A stretch of 64,000 nucleotides of DNA from Nocardia otitidiscaviarum NBRC 14405. GTDB taxonomy: Bacteria; Actinomycetota; Actinomycetes; Mycobacteriales; Mycobacteriaceae. A program made the translations under genes and the position numbers. The notes beneath the pieces are model-generated. The model made no database searches. It saw only the letters and a program-made list of their open reading frames with translations, and was not told where the DNA came from. Shown one piece after another: positions 54,407 through 62,790 of the stretch (its first letter is position 1; every line of letters starts with the position of its first letter). The stretch spans positions 124,001 through 188,000 of the forward strand of contig NZ_BAGD01000054.1 in the NCBI RefSeq assembly GCF_000308635.1, given 5' to 3'.

Positions 54407-55414
54407 CTACCGAGCCGAGACAACCCCGCCTCCGGCGACGACACGCCGGAGGCCGAGCCGATCAGTCGCGCGCGTCGCATGCCGTGCGGTGGCGAACTCG
54501 CGGGCGGCGACCCGGAGGCGGCGGTGGCGGGGGACCGTGGCGCGGCGGGTGAAGATCTCGTAGTCGTGGCGTTCGATCTCGTCGAGGATGCCCGCGTAGA
54601 GGGCGGCGGCGGTGCGGATGGCAGGGCGCACCCGGGGCCGCAGCAGATCTATGCCGGGGGTGGCGGTGCGGTAGACGGCGCGGTTGGTGGCGATGAGGTG
54701 GGCCAGGGCCCGGCGCACACGCGGGTCGGTGCGGCCGGTGGCGCGGCAGTGGCGCAGCAGGTCGTCGTGCACGCCGAAGGCGGTGAGTTCGTCGGCGGGC
54801 AGGTAGACGCGGCCGCGGTCGAGGTCCTCGCCGACATCACGGAGGAAGTTGGTGAGCTGGAAGGCCTCCCCGAGGGCGGCGGCGGCCGGTTCCGCCGCGG
54901 CGGTGGGAACCACGGTGCCGAGGACGGGCAGCAGTTGCAGGCCGATGGCGGCGGCCGAACCGGCCATGTATTCGCGCAGGGCGGCCATGGACGGATAGCG
55001 GTCGCGGAACAGCGGGCTGCCGGGGACGTCCATGCGCATGGAATCGAGGAAGACCCAGAAGTGTTCCGGCGCGATGGCGTAGCGGTGAATGGTGTCGGCC
55101 ACGGCGGCCAGGACGCGCGAGCGCGGGTCGTGAGACTCGGTGGTGGTCGCTTCGTCGCCGGATAGTCGGCGGAGGCGGGTGCGGAGGTCGCGCTCGATGT
55201 CATCCAGGTGCGCCGCACTGGATTTCGCATGGTCACGGCCGCCGGTGTGGTCGACGATATCGTCGACCAGCCGGGCGAACGCGTACAGCGCGTGCACGGC
55301 GGGGCGCTGCTCCGGCGAGAGTAGCCGCGTGGCCAGGAAGTAGGTGCGGCCGTGGGTGGCGGCGATCCGACGGCAGTCCCGGTAGGCGCGCGTCAGTTCG
55401 GCCGAGGAGCTCAC
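54407..55414 (-). CDS. crtB: Phytoene synthase
   Basis: 335 residues from a GTG at 55414, which shares four bases (GTGA) with the end of the mannosyltransferase gene; the longer frame upstream is not protein-like. Squalene/phytoene synthase motifs are ATRLLSPEQRPAVHALYAFA, RLVDDIVDH (first Asp-rich), YMAGSAAAIGLQLLPVLG, and LTNFLRDVGEDLDRGRVYLP (second Asp-rich). It joins two geranylgeranyl diphosphates to phytoene. It is the last gene of a four-gene carotenoid operon. Confidence 0.94.
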   Translation of the reverse strand: MSSSAELTRAYRDCRRIAATHGRTYFLATRLLSPEQRPAVHALYAFARLVDDIVDHTGGRDHAKSSAAHLDDIERDLRTRLRRLSGDEATTTESHDPRSRVLAAVADTIHRYAIAPEHFWVFLDSMRMDVPGSPLFRDRYPSMAALREYMAGSAAAIGLQLLPVLGTVVPTAAAEPAAAALGEAFQLTNFLRDVGEDLDRGRVYLPADELTAFGVHDDLLRHCRATGRTDPRVRRALAHLIATNRAVYRTATPGIDLLRPRVRPAIRTAAALYAGILDEIERHDYEIFTRRATVPRHRRLRVAAREFATARHATRATDRLGLRRVVAGGGVVSAR

Positions 55415-57255
55415 TGCGTGTGCGCCGACGACGCGGTGGCCGACGAACCCGCCGCCGTGGCCGACGAACCCGCCGACGCGGCGGCCGATGACACATCCGA
55501 CGCCGAGGACCCCGACACCGGGGCGGCCATGGCCGTGCCCGCGCCCGTCGCGGCGGGCGGCTCGGTCCGTGAGCGCGTGTGCTCGGTGCTCAGCCGCAGC
55601 GGATCCACGGTGCGCAGCGCCAGCGCCGCCACCACGGCGGCGAAGGTGGCCGCCGCGACATGCAGCCAGTTGTAGAGCCCGATCGACCCATCGGGGTTGA
55701 ACACCAGCATCAGCCAGGTGCACAGCCCCACCAGCCACTGCAGCGTCCGGGTGGACAGTGCGAATCCGGCGGCCAGCGCGAGCGGCCACGAGTAGTACCA
55801 GGGCAGCGCCGCGGGCGAGAGGATCACGATGGCCACGAACGCGATGCAGATGCCGAAGACGGCCTCGCGCTCACTGTGCCGGAACCGCCACCACGTCCAT
55901 ACCAGCCCCACCACCAGCGCGACCGCGCACAGCATGCGCGTCACCGACAGCACCGATTCCAGCCGCAGCGGCGACACCCAGGTGACCATGTGCGCCATGA
56001 TGGTCGGCGCGGACAGCCAGTTGATGATCTTCTTCGAGCCGGACAGCGCCGTCAGCCAGCCGATACCGACCCCGGCCAGCGCCGAGGCGGCCACGAAGAC
56101 CGCCGCGAACACCGAGACGCCGAGTCCGGCGATCTTGGCGAACATGAGCACCGGATGCGGCAGTTCCCCCTCGTCGTCCGAGCCCTGCGCACGCGCCAAC
56201 TCGGCCCGCCGGTCGCGCTCATGGATCATCCAGATCCACACCAGGAACGGCAGCGCCACCCCCGCGGTGGCCTTGATGGCCACACCGATGGCCAGCACCA
56301 CGAATCCGGCGACATGGTGCTTCTCCAGCACCAGCGCGATGGCCGCGGCCATCAGCCCGACCATCAGCATCTCGTTGTGCACGCCGCCGATGAGATGGAT
56401 GAGCACCAGCGGGTTGAGCACCGCCAGCCACAGCGCCGTGGTGGGCTTGCCGCCCAGATGCTTGGTCAGATGCGGCACCGCCCACAGCATGAGCGCCAGC
56501 CCGGGCAGCATGACCAGCCGCAGCGCTATGGTCCCGGCCACCACATTGTCACCGGTGATGGAGGTGATCCCGTCACCGAGCAGCAGGAAGATCGGGCCGT
56601 AGGGCGCGGTGGTCAGCGTCCACACATTGGAGACATTGTCCAGCAGCACACCGGGATTGACCACCGGACCGACCTGGTAGGGGTCGAAGCCGTCGCGCAG
56701 CAGCGCGCCCTGCGCCAGATACGAGTAGGCGTCGCGGCTGAACATCGGCACCGCGAACAGCAGCGGGAAGATCCAGATGCCGACGATGGCGCGCAGTTCG
56801 TTCAGGGTCACCGCCGGACCGCGCACGGTGCCGATGGTGATCCGCCCGAGCCGCACCCAGGCGGTGATCATGGCGAGCACGCCGATCCACACGAACAGCG
56901 TGGACAGGTAGTAGCCGTGCCCGAACCGCAGCCAGGACAGGTGCGCGGCCTCCAGCAGCGGGTCGCGGCGGCGCACACTGCCCGCTCCGAACCCGCCGAA
57001 GGTGATCATGACCGCGCCGAAGAAGCCGAGCAGCGCCGCCCGGCCCTCCGGGCTGCGGATGAAGTCCGCGACGTAGGCCCAGCGGCGGCGCGCGGCGGCC
57101 TCGCCGTCGGTCCCCGTGCCGATATCGTGTCCGATGCTCACCATGCTCTGTCCCGAAATCGCTGTGCCGGTGGCCGCTGTCGTCGGCCCTGGGGTCGCCA
57201 CACTGTCGCCGGAGGCGTCCGGTGCGGTGGCGGCGTCCGTGTCGGGGGTCGGCAT
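55411..57255 (-). CDS. mptA: Polyprenol-phosphate-mannose-dependent alpha-1,6-mannosyltransferase (MptA-like)
   Basis: 614 residues from the ATG at 57255, which has GGGGGGAACG upstream. About 12 membrane helices (GT-C fold) with a conserved loop Asp in FSRDAYSYLAQGALLRDG (about residue 175), then VNPGVLLDNVSNVW and LPWYYSWPLAL. MptA extends the alpha-1,6-mannan backbone of lipomannan in the outer leaflet, using polyprenyl-phosphate mannose. The N- and C-termini carry long Ala/Thr/Ser-rich tails. It sits inside the carotenoid operon between crtI and crtB; in M. tuberculosis the gene pair is idsA2-mptA. Confidence 0.92.
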   Translation of the reverse strand: MPTPDTDAATAPDASGDSVATPGPTTAATGTAISGQSMVSIGHDIGTGTDGEAAARRRWAYVADFIRSPEGRAALLGFFGAVMITFGGFGAGSVRRRDPLLEAAHLSWLRFGHGYYLSTLFVWIGVLAMITAWVRLGRITIGTVRGPAVTLNELRAIVGIWIFPLLFAVPMFSRDAYSYLAQGALLRDGFDPYQVGPVVNPGVLLDNVSNVWTLTTAPYGPIFLLLGDGITSITGDNVVAGTIALRLVMLPGLALMLWAVPHLTKHLGGKPTTALWLAVLNPLVLIHLIGGVHNEMLMVGLMAAAIALVLEKHHVAGFVVLAIGVAIKATAGVALPFLVWIWMIHERDRRAELARAQGSDDEGELPHPVLMFAKIAGLGVSVFAAVFVAASALAGVGIGWLTALSGSKKIINWLSAPTIMAHMVTWVSPLRLESVLSVTRMLCAVALVVGLVWTWWRFRHSEREAVFGICIAFVAIVILSPAALPWYYSWPLALAAGFALSTRTLQWLVGLCTWLMLVFNPDGSIGLYNWLHVAAATFAAVVAALALRTVDPLRLSTEHTRSRTEPPAATGAGTAMAAPVSGSSASDVSSAAASAGSSATAAGSSATASSAHTQ

Positions 57256-57322
57256 TGGCGGTCGTTCCCCCCGGAAAGGTCGGCGGTCTGGTGACCGCAT
57301 CGGATTCTGGACGCGGGCCAGT

Positions 57323-58900
57323 CTAGTGCGTCGGCGACGGGGCCACCGCGTCGGTGCGGCCGGTTCCGGTCCGGGCATGTCGCACATCACCCGTGATGCG
57401 CGCCGCGGCGAGTCGTCCGGAGAGCAGAACGGTCGGCACGCCGACGCCCGGGGTGGTGCCGCAGCCTGCGAGAACGACATTGTCGCGGCCGCGCACCAGG
57501 TTGCGGGTGCGGAAGGGGCCGGTCTGGCGGAACAGGTGCGCCGCCGAGAACGGCGTGCCCGCCACCATGCCCCGCTCCAGCCAGGTGCGCGGAGTGTCGA
57601 CGTGGTCGATGCGGAAGTGCTCGGAAATCCCTTGGTAGCCGCGCGCTTCCAGGGTGAGCAGGAGTTCGCGCAGATAGGCCGGACCCAGTCGGTCCCAGTC
57701 CAGCGGCGCCGCATCGAGATTGGGGCAGGGTGCCAGCAGTGACAGCGGTTCGTACCGGGTGCCCGCGCGGTCGAGGTAGAGGGTCGGATCGGTGAGCGCC
57801 GGCCGGGTGAGCAGCAGCGACGGATCGCTCATGAGCGCGCCACGGCCCGGTCGGGCGGCGATCTCGGTAAAGGTGTCGTCCCAGGCCCGGCCGAAATCGA
57901 TGGTGTGATGCGCCCGCACCGGCCAGGATTCGGTCTCCCGCGCCGGAATGGTGCCGTGCGCGACGACCGCCGACGGGGAGGCGCGCAGCCAGCGGCGGCG
58001 GCGCACGCCGAAACGGTCCAGATCGCCGAGGTCGGCGGTGAGCACCACGGCATCACAGGGCAGGGTGCTGCCGTCGGCGAGACGGACGGCCCGGGCCCGG
58101 CGGCCGTGATAGTCGATGCCGGTGACCTCGGTGTTCACCGCGAGGGTGCCGCCCGCCGCGGTGAAGGCGCGGGCCAGGGCGTCGGCGATGGCGCGCATCC
58201 CGCCCTCCGGGTAGTACACGCCCAGGCAGGTGTCCATGTACGGGATCGCGCCGTAGACGGCGAGGGCCCGGGCGGGGGCCATCCCCGCGAACAGGGCCTG
58301 GAAGCTGAACAGGCGACTGAGCTGCTCATCGCCCAGCATGCGCCGCACCCGGGGGCCGAGGCGGCCGAACGCGCCGATGCGCACCAGTTCGGCCAGCGCC
58401 GTGCGCTTCTCGGGGATACGGACCATATCCAGCGGGGAGTCGAAATTGGTGTCCATGAAGGGGCCGAACTCGGCCCGGTAGACCCGGTGCAGCCAGTCGC
58501 GTAGTCGCCGGTAGCGCCGGGCGGCGGCGGTGCCGCGCACACGGGTGATCTCGGCGGCCATGGCGTCCGGATCGGCGTGGACAGCGATGACGGTGTCGTC
58601 GGCGAAGCGTGCGCGGTAGGCGGGGGACACGTCGAGAATGCGCAGCCCGACCGACTCCCGGGTGTGCCCGACCGCCGCGAGCGCCTGGTCGACGAGTTCG
58701 GGCAGGGTGAGAATGGTTGCCCCGGAATCGATCTCGTAGTCCGGGCCGCGATAGCGGCCGACCCGCCCGCCCGGGTGGTCGGCCCGCTCCAGCAACGTCA
58801 CCTGTCGTCCGGACCCGGTCAGGTGCAGGGCGGCGGCCAGTCCGGCCAGTCCCGCGCCCACCACCACGACCCGATCGGTCGGTCCCGCAACAGTTCTCAT
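57323..58900 (-). CDS. crtI: Phytoene desaturase
   Basis: 525 residues. FAD site VVVVGAGLAGLAAALHLTGS (about 10-29), then HPGGRVGRYRGPDYEIDSGA. The C-terminal carotenoid-desaturase motif is VLAGCGTTPGVGVPTVLLSG. It removes hydrogens from phytoene to give coloured carotenes such as lycopene. It follows the GGPP synthase by 18 bases and precedes mptA. Confidence 0.94.
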   Translation of the reverse strand: MRTVAGPTDRVVVVGAGLAGLAAALHLTGSGRQVTLLERADHPGGRVGRYRGPDYEIDSGATILTLPELVDQALAAVGHTRESVGLRILDVSPAYRARFADDTVIAVHADPDAMAAEITRVRGTAAARRYRRLRDWLHRVYRAEFGPFMDTNFDSPLDMVRIPEKRTALAELVRIGAFGRLGPRVRRMLGDEQLSRLFSFQALFAGMAPARALAVYGAIPYMDTCLGVYYPEGGMRAIADALARAFTAAGGTLAVNTEVTGIDYHGRRARAVRLADGSTLPCDAVVLTADLGDLDRFGVRRRRWLRASPSAVVAHGTIPARETESWPVRAHHTIDFGRAWDDTFTEIAARPGRGALMSDPSLLLTRPALTDPTLYLDRAGTRYEPLSLLAPCPNLDAAPLDWDRLGPAYLRELLLTLEARGYQGISEHFRIDHVDTPRTWLERGMVAGTPFSAAHLFRQTGPFRTRNLVRGRDNVVLAGCGTTPGVGVPTVLLSGRLAAARITGDVRHARTGTGRTDAVAPSPTH

Positions 58901-58918
58901 TCCACCGCTCCGTGTGAT

Positions 58919-60040
58919 TCAGTAGGCGCGCGCCGTCGCGGCCTGCGCCATCTTCCGAAGATGGGCTTTGGCTTCGGCGGTGGCGGTGCTGTCGTCGAGG
59001 GCGGCCAGGCCGCGGTCGGTGAGGTCGGTGATGCGCCGTTCCACCGCGTCCACCGCGCCGAGATCGGTGATGACGGTGCGCAGCCGCGCCACCCGGTCGG
59101 CGTCGAGATCCGCGCCGAGGCTCTCGCGCAGCAGTCGCGCCGCGGCCGGATCGGTGGCATCGGCGCGGGTCAGGGCCTCGGCGACGAGGACGGTGCGCTT
59201 GCCCTCGCGTAGGTCGTCGCCGGAGGGTTTACCGGTGATCGCCGGATCGCCGAAAACCCCCAGCAGGTCGTCGCGCAGTTGGAAGGCGATGCCGATATCG
59301 GTGCCGAATTCGCGGTAGGCCGCGATGAGGTCCGGGTCGGCGTCGGCGAGTGCGGCGCCCATGTGCAGCGGCCGTTCGATGGTGTAGGCGGCCGTCTTGT
59401 AGCGGTTGATCCGCAGGGCCGCCGCCACGGATTCGTCCCCCGCGGACTCACCGTGGATATCGAGCAGCTGCCCGCCGAGCACCTCGGTGCGCATGGCCGC
59501 CCACACCGGCGCGAACCGGGCGCGGGCGGCGGCGTCCAGCCCGGCCTCGTGGGTCATATCGTCGGCCCAGGCCAGCGCGAGGTCACCGATCAGGATGGCG
59601 ACGCTGGTGCCGTAGTGGTCGGCATCCCCGGCCCACCCGGCGTCGCGGTGCCGCTGCTCGTAGTCGACGTGCACGGTCGGAAAGCCGCGCCGGGTACGGG
59701 AGGAGTCGATGATGTCGTCGTGGATGAGGGCGCACGCCTGCACCAGTTCCAGCGCCGAGCAGGCGGTGAGCACCGCCGCCGCGGCCGGATCGTCGGCGCG
59801 TCCGCCCGCCCCGAGCCAACCGGTCCAGGCGAACGCGGGCCGGGTGCGCTTACCGCCGCGCAGCACGAAATCCGCCAGGGCGCGCGCCGCGTCCACGAAC
59901 ACCGGGCCGAGGGGTTCCACGAGTGGCGCGCGGCTGGCGAAGAAGTCGGTGAGTCGCTCCTCGACGGCTGCGACCAGCGACCCCGAGCCCGCCGCCGGAA
60001 GGGCCGGGTGACGGGTCGGCGTACCGGGTCCGGCGGACAC
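58919..60040 (-). CDS. crtE: Geranylgeranyl diphosphate synthase (polyprenyl synthetase)
   Basis: 373 residues from a GTG at 60040, with AGGAGGT five bases upstream, which fixes the start although the frame is open far beyond. First Asp-rich motif IHDDIIDSS (DDxxD), then GKRTRPAF upstream and the second motif LRDDLLGVFGD. It makes the C20 precursor for the carotenoids made by the next genes. It corresponds in place to idsA2 (Rv2173). Divergent from metF with 657 bases between. Confidence 0.94.
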   Translation of the reverse strand: MSAGPGTPTRHPALPAAGSGSLVAAVEERLTDFFASRAPLVEPLGPVFVDAARALADFVLRGGKRTRPAFAWTGWLGAGGRADDPAAAAVLTACSALELVQACALIHDDIIDSSRTRRGFPTVHVDYEQRHRDAGWAGDADHYGTSVAILIGDLALAWADDMTHEAGLDAAARARFAPVWAAMRTEVLGGQLLDIHGESAGDESVAAALRINRYKTAAYTIERPLHMGAALADADPDLIAAYREFGTDIGIAFQLRDDLLGVFGDPAITGKPSGDDLREGKRTVLVAEALTRADATDPAAARLLRESLGADLDADRVARLRTVITDLGAVDAVERRITDLTDRGLAALDDSTATAEAKAHLRKMAQAATARAY

Positions 60041-60320
60041 GGGGGACCTCCTGAGATTCGTGCTCGGATGCCGCGCTGGCAACAGTGGTTCGCCGCCGCC
60101 GCGACCGCGGTTCGTCCGCGAGGGAAGTTCGGGCTCGACTGTACCCAGCGGGAGAGCGCCCGTCCGTGGTGGGACAGCCGTCGACCCGCGCGGGTCACAC
60201 CGCGCCGTCGGATACCTGGGACATCCGACCGAGTGCCAGGTGATCCCGTGTGCACGGCCGGGAACGGCGGCTTCGTCTCGCGTGTGGGCGCAGCCGCCCC
60301 GACGTGGCCACGGGCGAGTC

Positions 60321-60485
60321 GTCTGCGTGGCCGGGGTGTGCGTGGGCCGTATGGGCTGTTGTCCGTGTGCCCGGGGTGCACGGGCCGTAGGGGTGCTGTT
60401 GTCTGCGTGGCCGGGGTGTGCGGGGCCGGAGGGACGGACTGCTGTCCGCGTGACCGGGATGTGTCGGACCGCAGCAGGGGCTGTC
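60321..60485 (+). repeat. About 40-bp tandem repeats
   Basis: Four to five copies of GTCTGCGTGGCCGGGGTGTG-type units (60321-60360, 60361-60400, 60401-60443, 60444-60485, then a fading fifth). The first two copies are exactly 40 bp. Confidence 0.65.
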
Positions 60486-60685
60486 GCCTGTGTGTCCGGG
60501 CCACATACGGGTCGCGGGTGCGGTCTGTCGGTGCCGGTGCCGGTCTGAATGCCGACTGGTTCGTATGGCAGGCGTGTCCGGTAGGTGAGACAGCCGTCTC
60601 GTTTCTCGGGCAGGCCGGGGTGTCTGTGCGGGTCGCGACGATCGAGGTGGTGCGGGTGGCGGTCGGGCGCGGGTGTCGCGCCCCC

Positions 60686-60691
60686 TACACT
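60686..60691 (+). promoter_or_regulatory. Leaderless-type -10 box for metF
   Basis: TACACT, six bases before the GTG at 60698. Confidence 0.5.
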
Positions 60692-60697
60692 GGGGCC

Positions 60698-61696
60698 GTG
60701 AGTTTCGACGATGTACGGGGAGCTTCGACCCCTGGCCGAGTTTCCCGCACGCTGCAGGTTTCCGGAACTCCATCGGTTGTGCAGCACCTCGGGCCCCGGC
60801 CGGACGGGTCGATTCCGTTCTCGGTGGAGTTCAATCCGCCACGTGACGCCGCCGGGGAGGCACGGCTGTGGCGGGCGGCGCGGGAATTCGAGCGGCTGCA
60901 TCCGGCCTTCGTATCCATGACCTACGGTGCGGGCGGGTCCACCCGCGATCGCACCATTCGGGTGACGGGGCAGTTGGCGCGGGAGACGACGCTGCTCACC
61001 GTGGCGCATCTGACGGCCGTCGACCACAGTGTCGCCGAATTGCGCTCCATCGTCGGCGCGTACGCGGACTGCGGCATTCGCAATCTGCTGGTGCTGCGCG
61101 GCGATCCGCCGGGCGATCCGCTCGGGGAGTGGGTGAAGCATCCCGACGGCGTCGAGTACGCCGAGGAGCTGGTGCGCATGGTGCGCGAGCTCGGCGACTT
61201 CCACGTGGGCGTCGCTTCCTTCCCGCAGGGACATCCGCGTTCGGTCGACCTGGACTCCGACACCCGCTTCCTGTTGGCGAAACTGCGTGCGGGCGCGGAG
61301 TATTCGATCACTCAGATGTTCTTCGACGTCGAGCACTATCTGCGGCTGCGTGATCGGGCGGTGGCGGCCGATCCGGAGCAGGGTGCCAAGCCGATCATTC
61401 CGGAACTCATGCCGATCACCTCGCTGCGCACCGTGCAGCGGGCCGAGGAACTGTCCGGCCGCCCGCTGCCCGCCGCGGTGATGGAACGCCTGCGCAAGGC
61501 CGCGGGGGACGGTCCCGAGGAGAATCGCGAGGCCGTGCGCGCCGCCGGTATCGAGATCGCCACCGAGATGGCGCAGCGGCTCATCGACGAGGGCGCGCCC
61601 TGCCTGCACTTCATCACGCTGAACTTCGCCAAGGCCACCGGTGAGGTGCTGTCCAACCTCGGCTACACGGTCACTCCCGCACCGGTTCGCGCCTGA
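60698..61696 (+). CDS. metF: Methylenetetrahydrofolate reductase
   Basis: 332 residues from a GTG at 60698, six bases after a -10 box. The TIM-barrel FAD enzyme signature is FSVEFNPPR (catalytic Glu near residue 52), MTYGAGGSTRDRTI, HLTAVDHSVAEL, VLRGDPPGDP and GVASFPQGHPRS. It makes 5-methyl-THF for methionine synthesis. Position next to GGPP synthase corresponds to Rv2172c, which in mycobacteria is an unusual FMN-using type; this protein looks like a regular MetF from its motifs, so the exact orthology is uncertain. Confidence 0.9.
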   Translation: MSFDDVRGASTPGRVSRTLQVSGTPSVVQHLGPRPDGSIPFSVEFNPPRDAAGEARLWRAAREFERLHPAFVSMTYGAGGSTRDRTIRVTGQLARETTLLTVAHLTAVDHSVAELRSIVGAYADCGIRNLLVLRGDPPGDPLGEWVKHPDGVEYAEELVRMVRELGDFHVGVASFPQGHPRSVDLDSDTRFLLAKLRAGAEYSITQMFFDVEHYLRLRDRAVAADPEQGAKPIIPELMPITSLRTVQRAEELSGRPLPAAVMERLRKAAGDGPEENREAVRAAGIEIATEMAQRLIDEGAPCLHFITLNFAKATGEVLSNLGYTVTPAPVRA

Positions 61697-61775
61697 CCGC
61701 GCCGGGTGAAATGCCCGGAATGCACTGGTCACGGGAGTAATGTCCCTCCTCGACCGCGACTCCGAGGAGACAGAC

Positions 61776-62486
61776 ATGCTGATGTTTCACAACCTCGTCC
61801 GAGTGGTGGGCGCCCTGAGCGCCTGCGCGGTCCTCGCGGGCCCCGCGACCGCCGCCCCGAGCCCGGGCGGGCCGGAGTCGGACGCGAGCACGGCCATCGC
61901 CCGCGCCATGGAGGCGGCGGCGCCCGGCGACTGGCTCAGCGCCTACGGCCAATCCGTCGAGCGCCTGGAAGAGTTGGGGGTGCAGCCGTTCCTGTACCCG
62001 ACGGCCGCCCCGTTCTGCCTGAACTCCACCACCCTCGGCCTGGCTCCCGCGATGGCCGGAGCGATCCCCGGACCATGGCCCAGATTCGCCAGAGACATTC
62101 CCGGGCTCGACCTCTCGGCCGTGAAGACAGGCCAGACCATGTTCGCCTTCGTGCCCTACGGCCTGGCCGCCGACGGTGCGGACACCTCCGGTATGCAGGT
62201 GGTGTGGCTCAATGCCGATACCGGCCGCTCCGGTTTCGCGCCCATGGGTTCGATGTCCCAGGTGGTGCGCTCCATGATCCCGCCCCAGGTCCCGGCCGAA
62301 CTCCGCCCGATGGTCGAACGGGCGGTCGCCGACTTCTTCCTCGCCGCCCTGCCGCGCGGCGGCGTCCGCGCCGTCCCGGTCGAAACCGGTTCCGGCACCG
62401 TGCTCGCGGCCGTCTTCGGCGTGGTCCGCAACGGCGCGGCCTCCTGCTTCTTCCTGCCCACGGTGGGCATAACCGAGGTGCCCTGA
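61776..62486 (+). CDS. Secreted protein of unknown function
   Basis: 236 residues from the ATG at 61776, with GAGGAG seven bases upstream; an ATG at 61740 lacks a site. Signal peptide ends AGPATAAPS. The mature part is Ala/Pro-rich with two cysteines (PFCLNSTT and AASCFF) likely to pair. Landmarks are WLSAYGQSVERLEELGVQPF and VRSMIPPQVPAELRPMVERA. I do not recognise a family beyond a class of mycobacterial/nocardial exported proteins. No catalytic motif is seen. Confidence 0.78.
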   Translation: MLMFHNLVRVVGALSACAVLAGPATAAPSPGGPESDASTAIARAMEAAAPGDWLSAYGQSVERLEELGVQPFLYPTAAPFCLNSTTLGLAPAMAGAIPGPWPRFARDIPGLDLSAVKTGQTMFAFVPYGLAADGADTSGMQVVWLNADTGRSGFAPMGSMSQVVRSMIPPQVPAELRPMVERAVADFFLAALPRGGVRAVPVETGSGTVLAAVFGVVRNGAASCFFLPTVGITEVP

Positions 62487-62790
62487 TCTCCGCACGGGGT
62501 CGCAGGGCGGGTCAACGGGCGAGCGCTGGCCAGTGTCGAGGCGGGGGTCTCGCAGCGCGGACGCCCCCGCAGCGATGGGTCGATGCCCTGCCGCACCGAT
62601 GCCACGACCAGCGTGAGCCTCGACAGTTCCACTGCGCCATCACGTGACACGACGAAATGCGCGGTCTTCGCCCGCCGCACACTCCGCCCGGCGCTCCCGG
62701 ACTCCGGAATCCGCTCGGCGGTCCACGCGCCGTACGGCGGGTGAGTGCTGGTGTGCACAGCGTATGTGGGAGTCCTCGCGGTCCGGCCGG
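62487..62790. other. Intergenic region, nothing recognised
   Basis: 304 bases between convergent genes, no supported gene, repeat or clear terminator. Confidence 0.5.

Larger units (their letters stand above)
60041..60697. other. Divergent intergenic region with 40-bp tandem repeats, no gene seen
   Basis: No gene is supported in these 657 bases; the apparent long frames are repeat-driven. Promoters for the carotenoid operon (left) and metF (right) should lie here. Confidence 0.5.

Noticed and set aside
58919..61777. A 952-residue open frame extending the GGPP synthase upstream
   Set aside because: The upstream part crosses the tandem repeats and runs antisense to metF. AGGAGGT and a GTG at 60040 give the real start.
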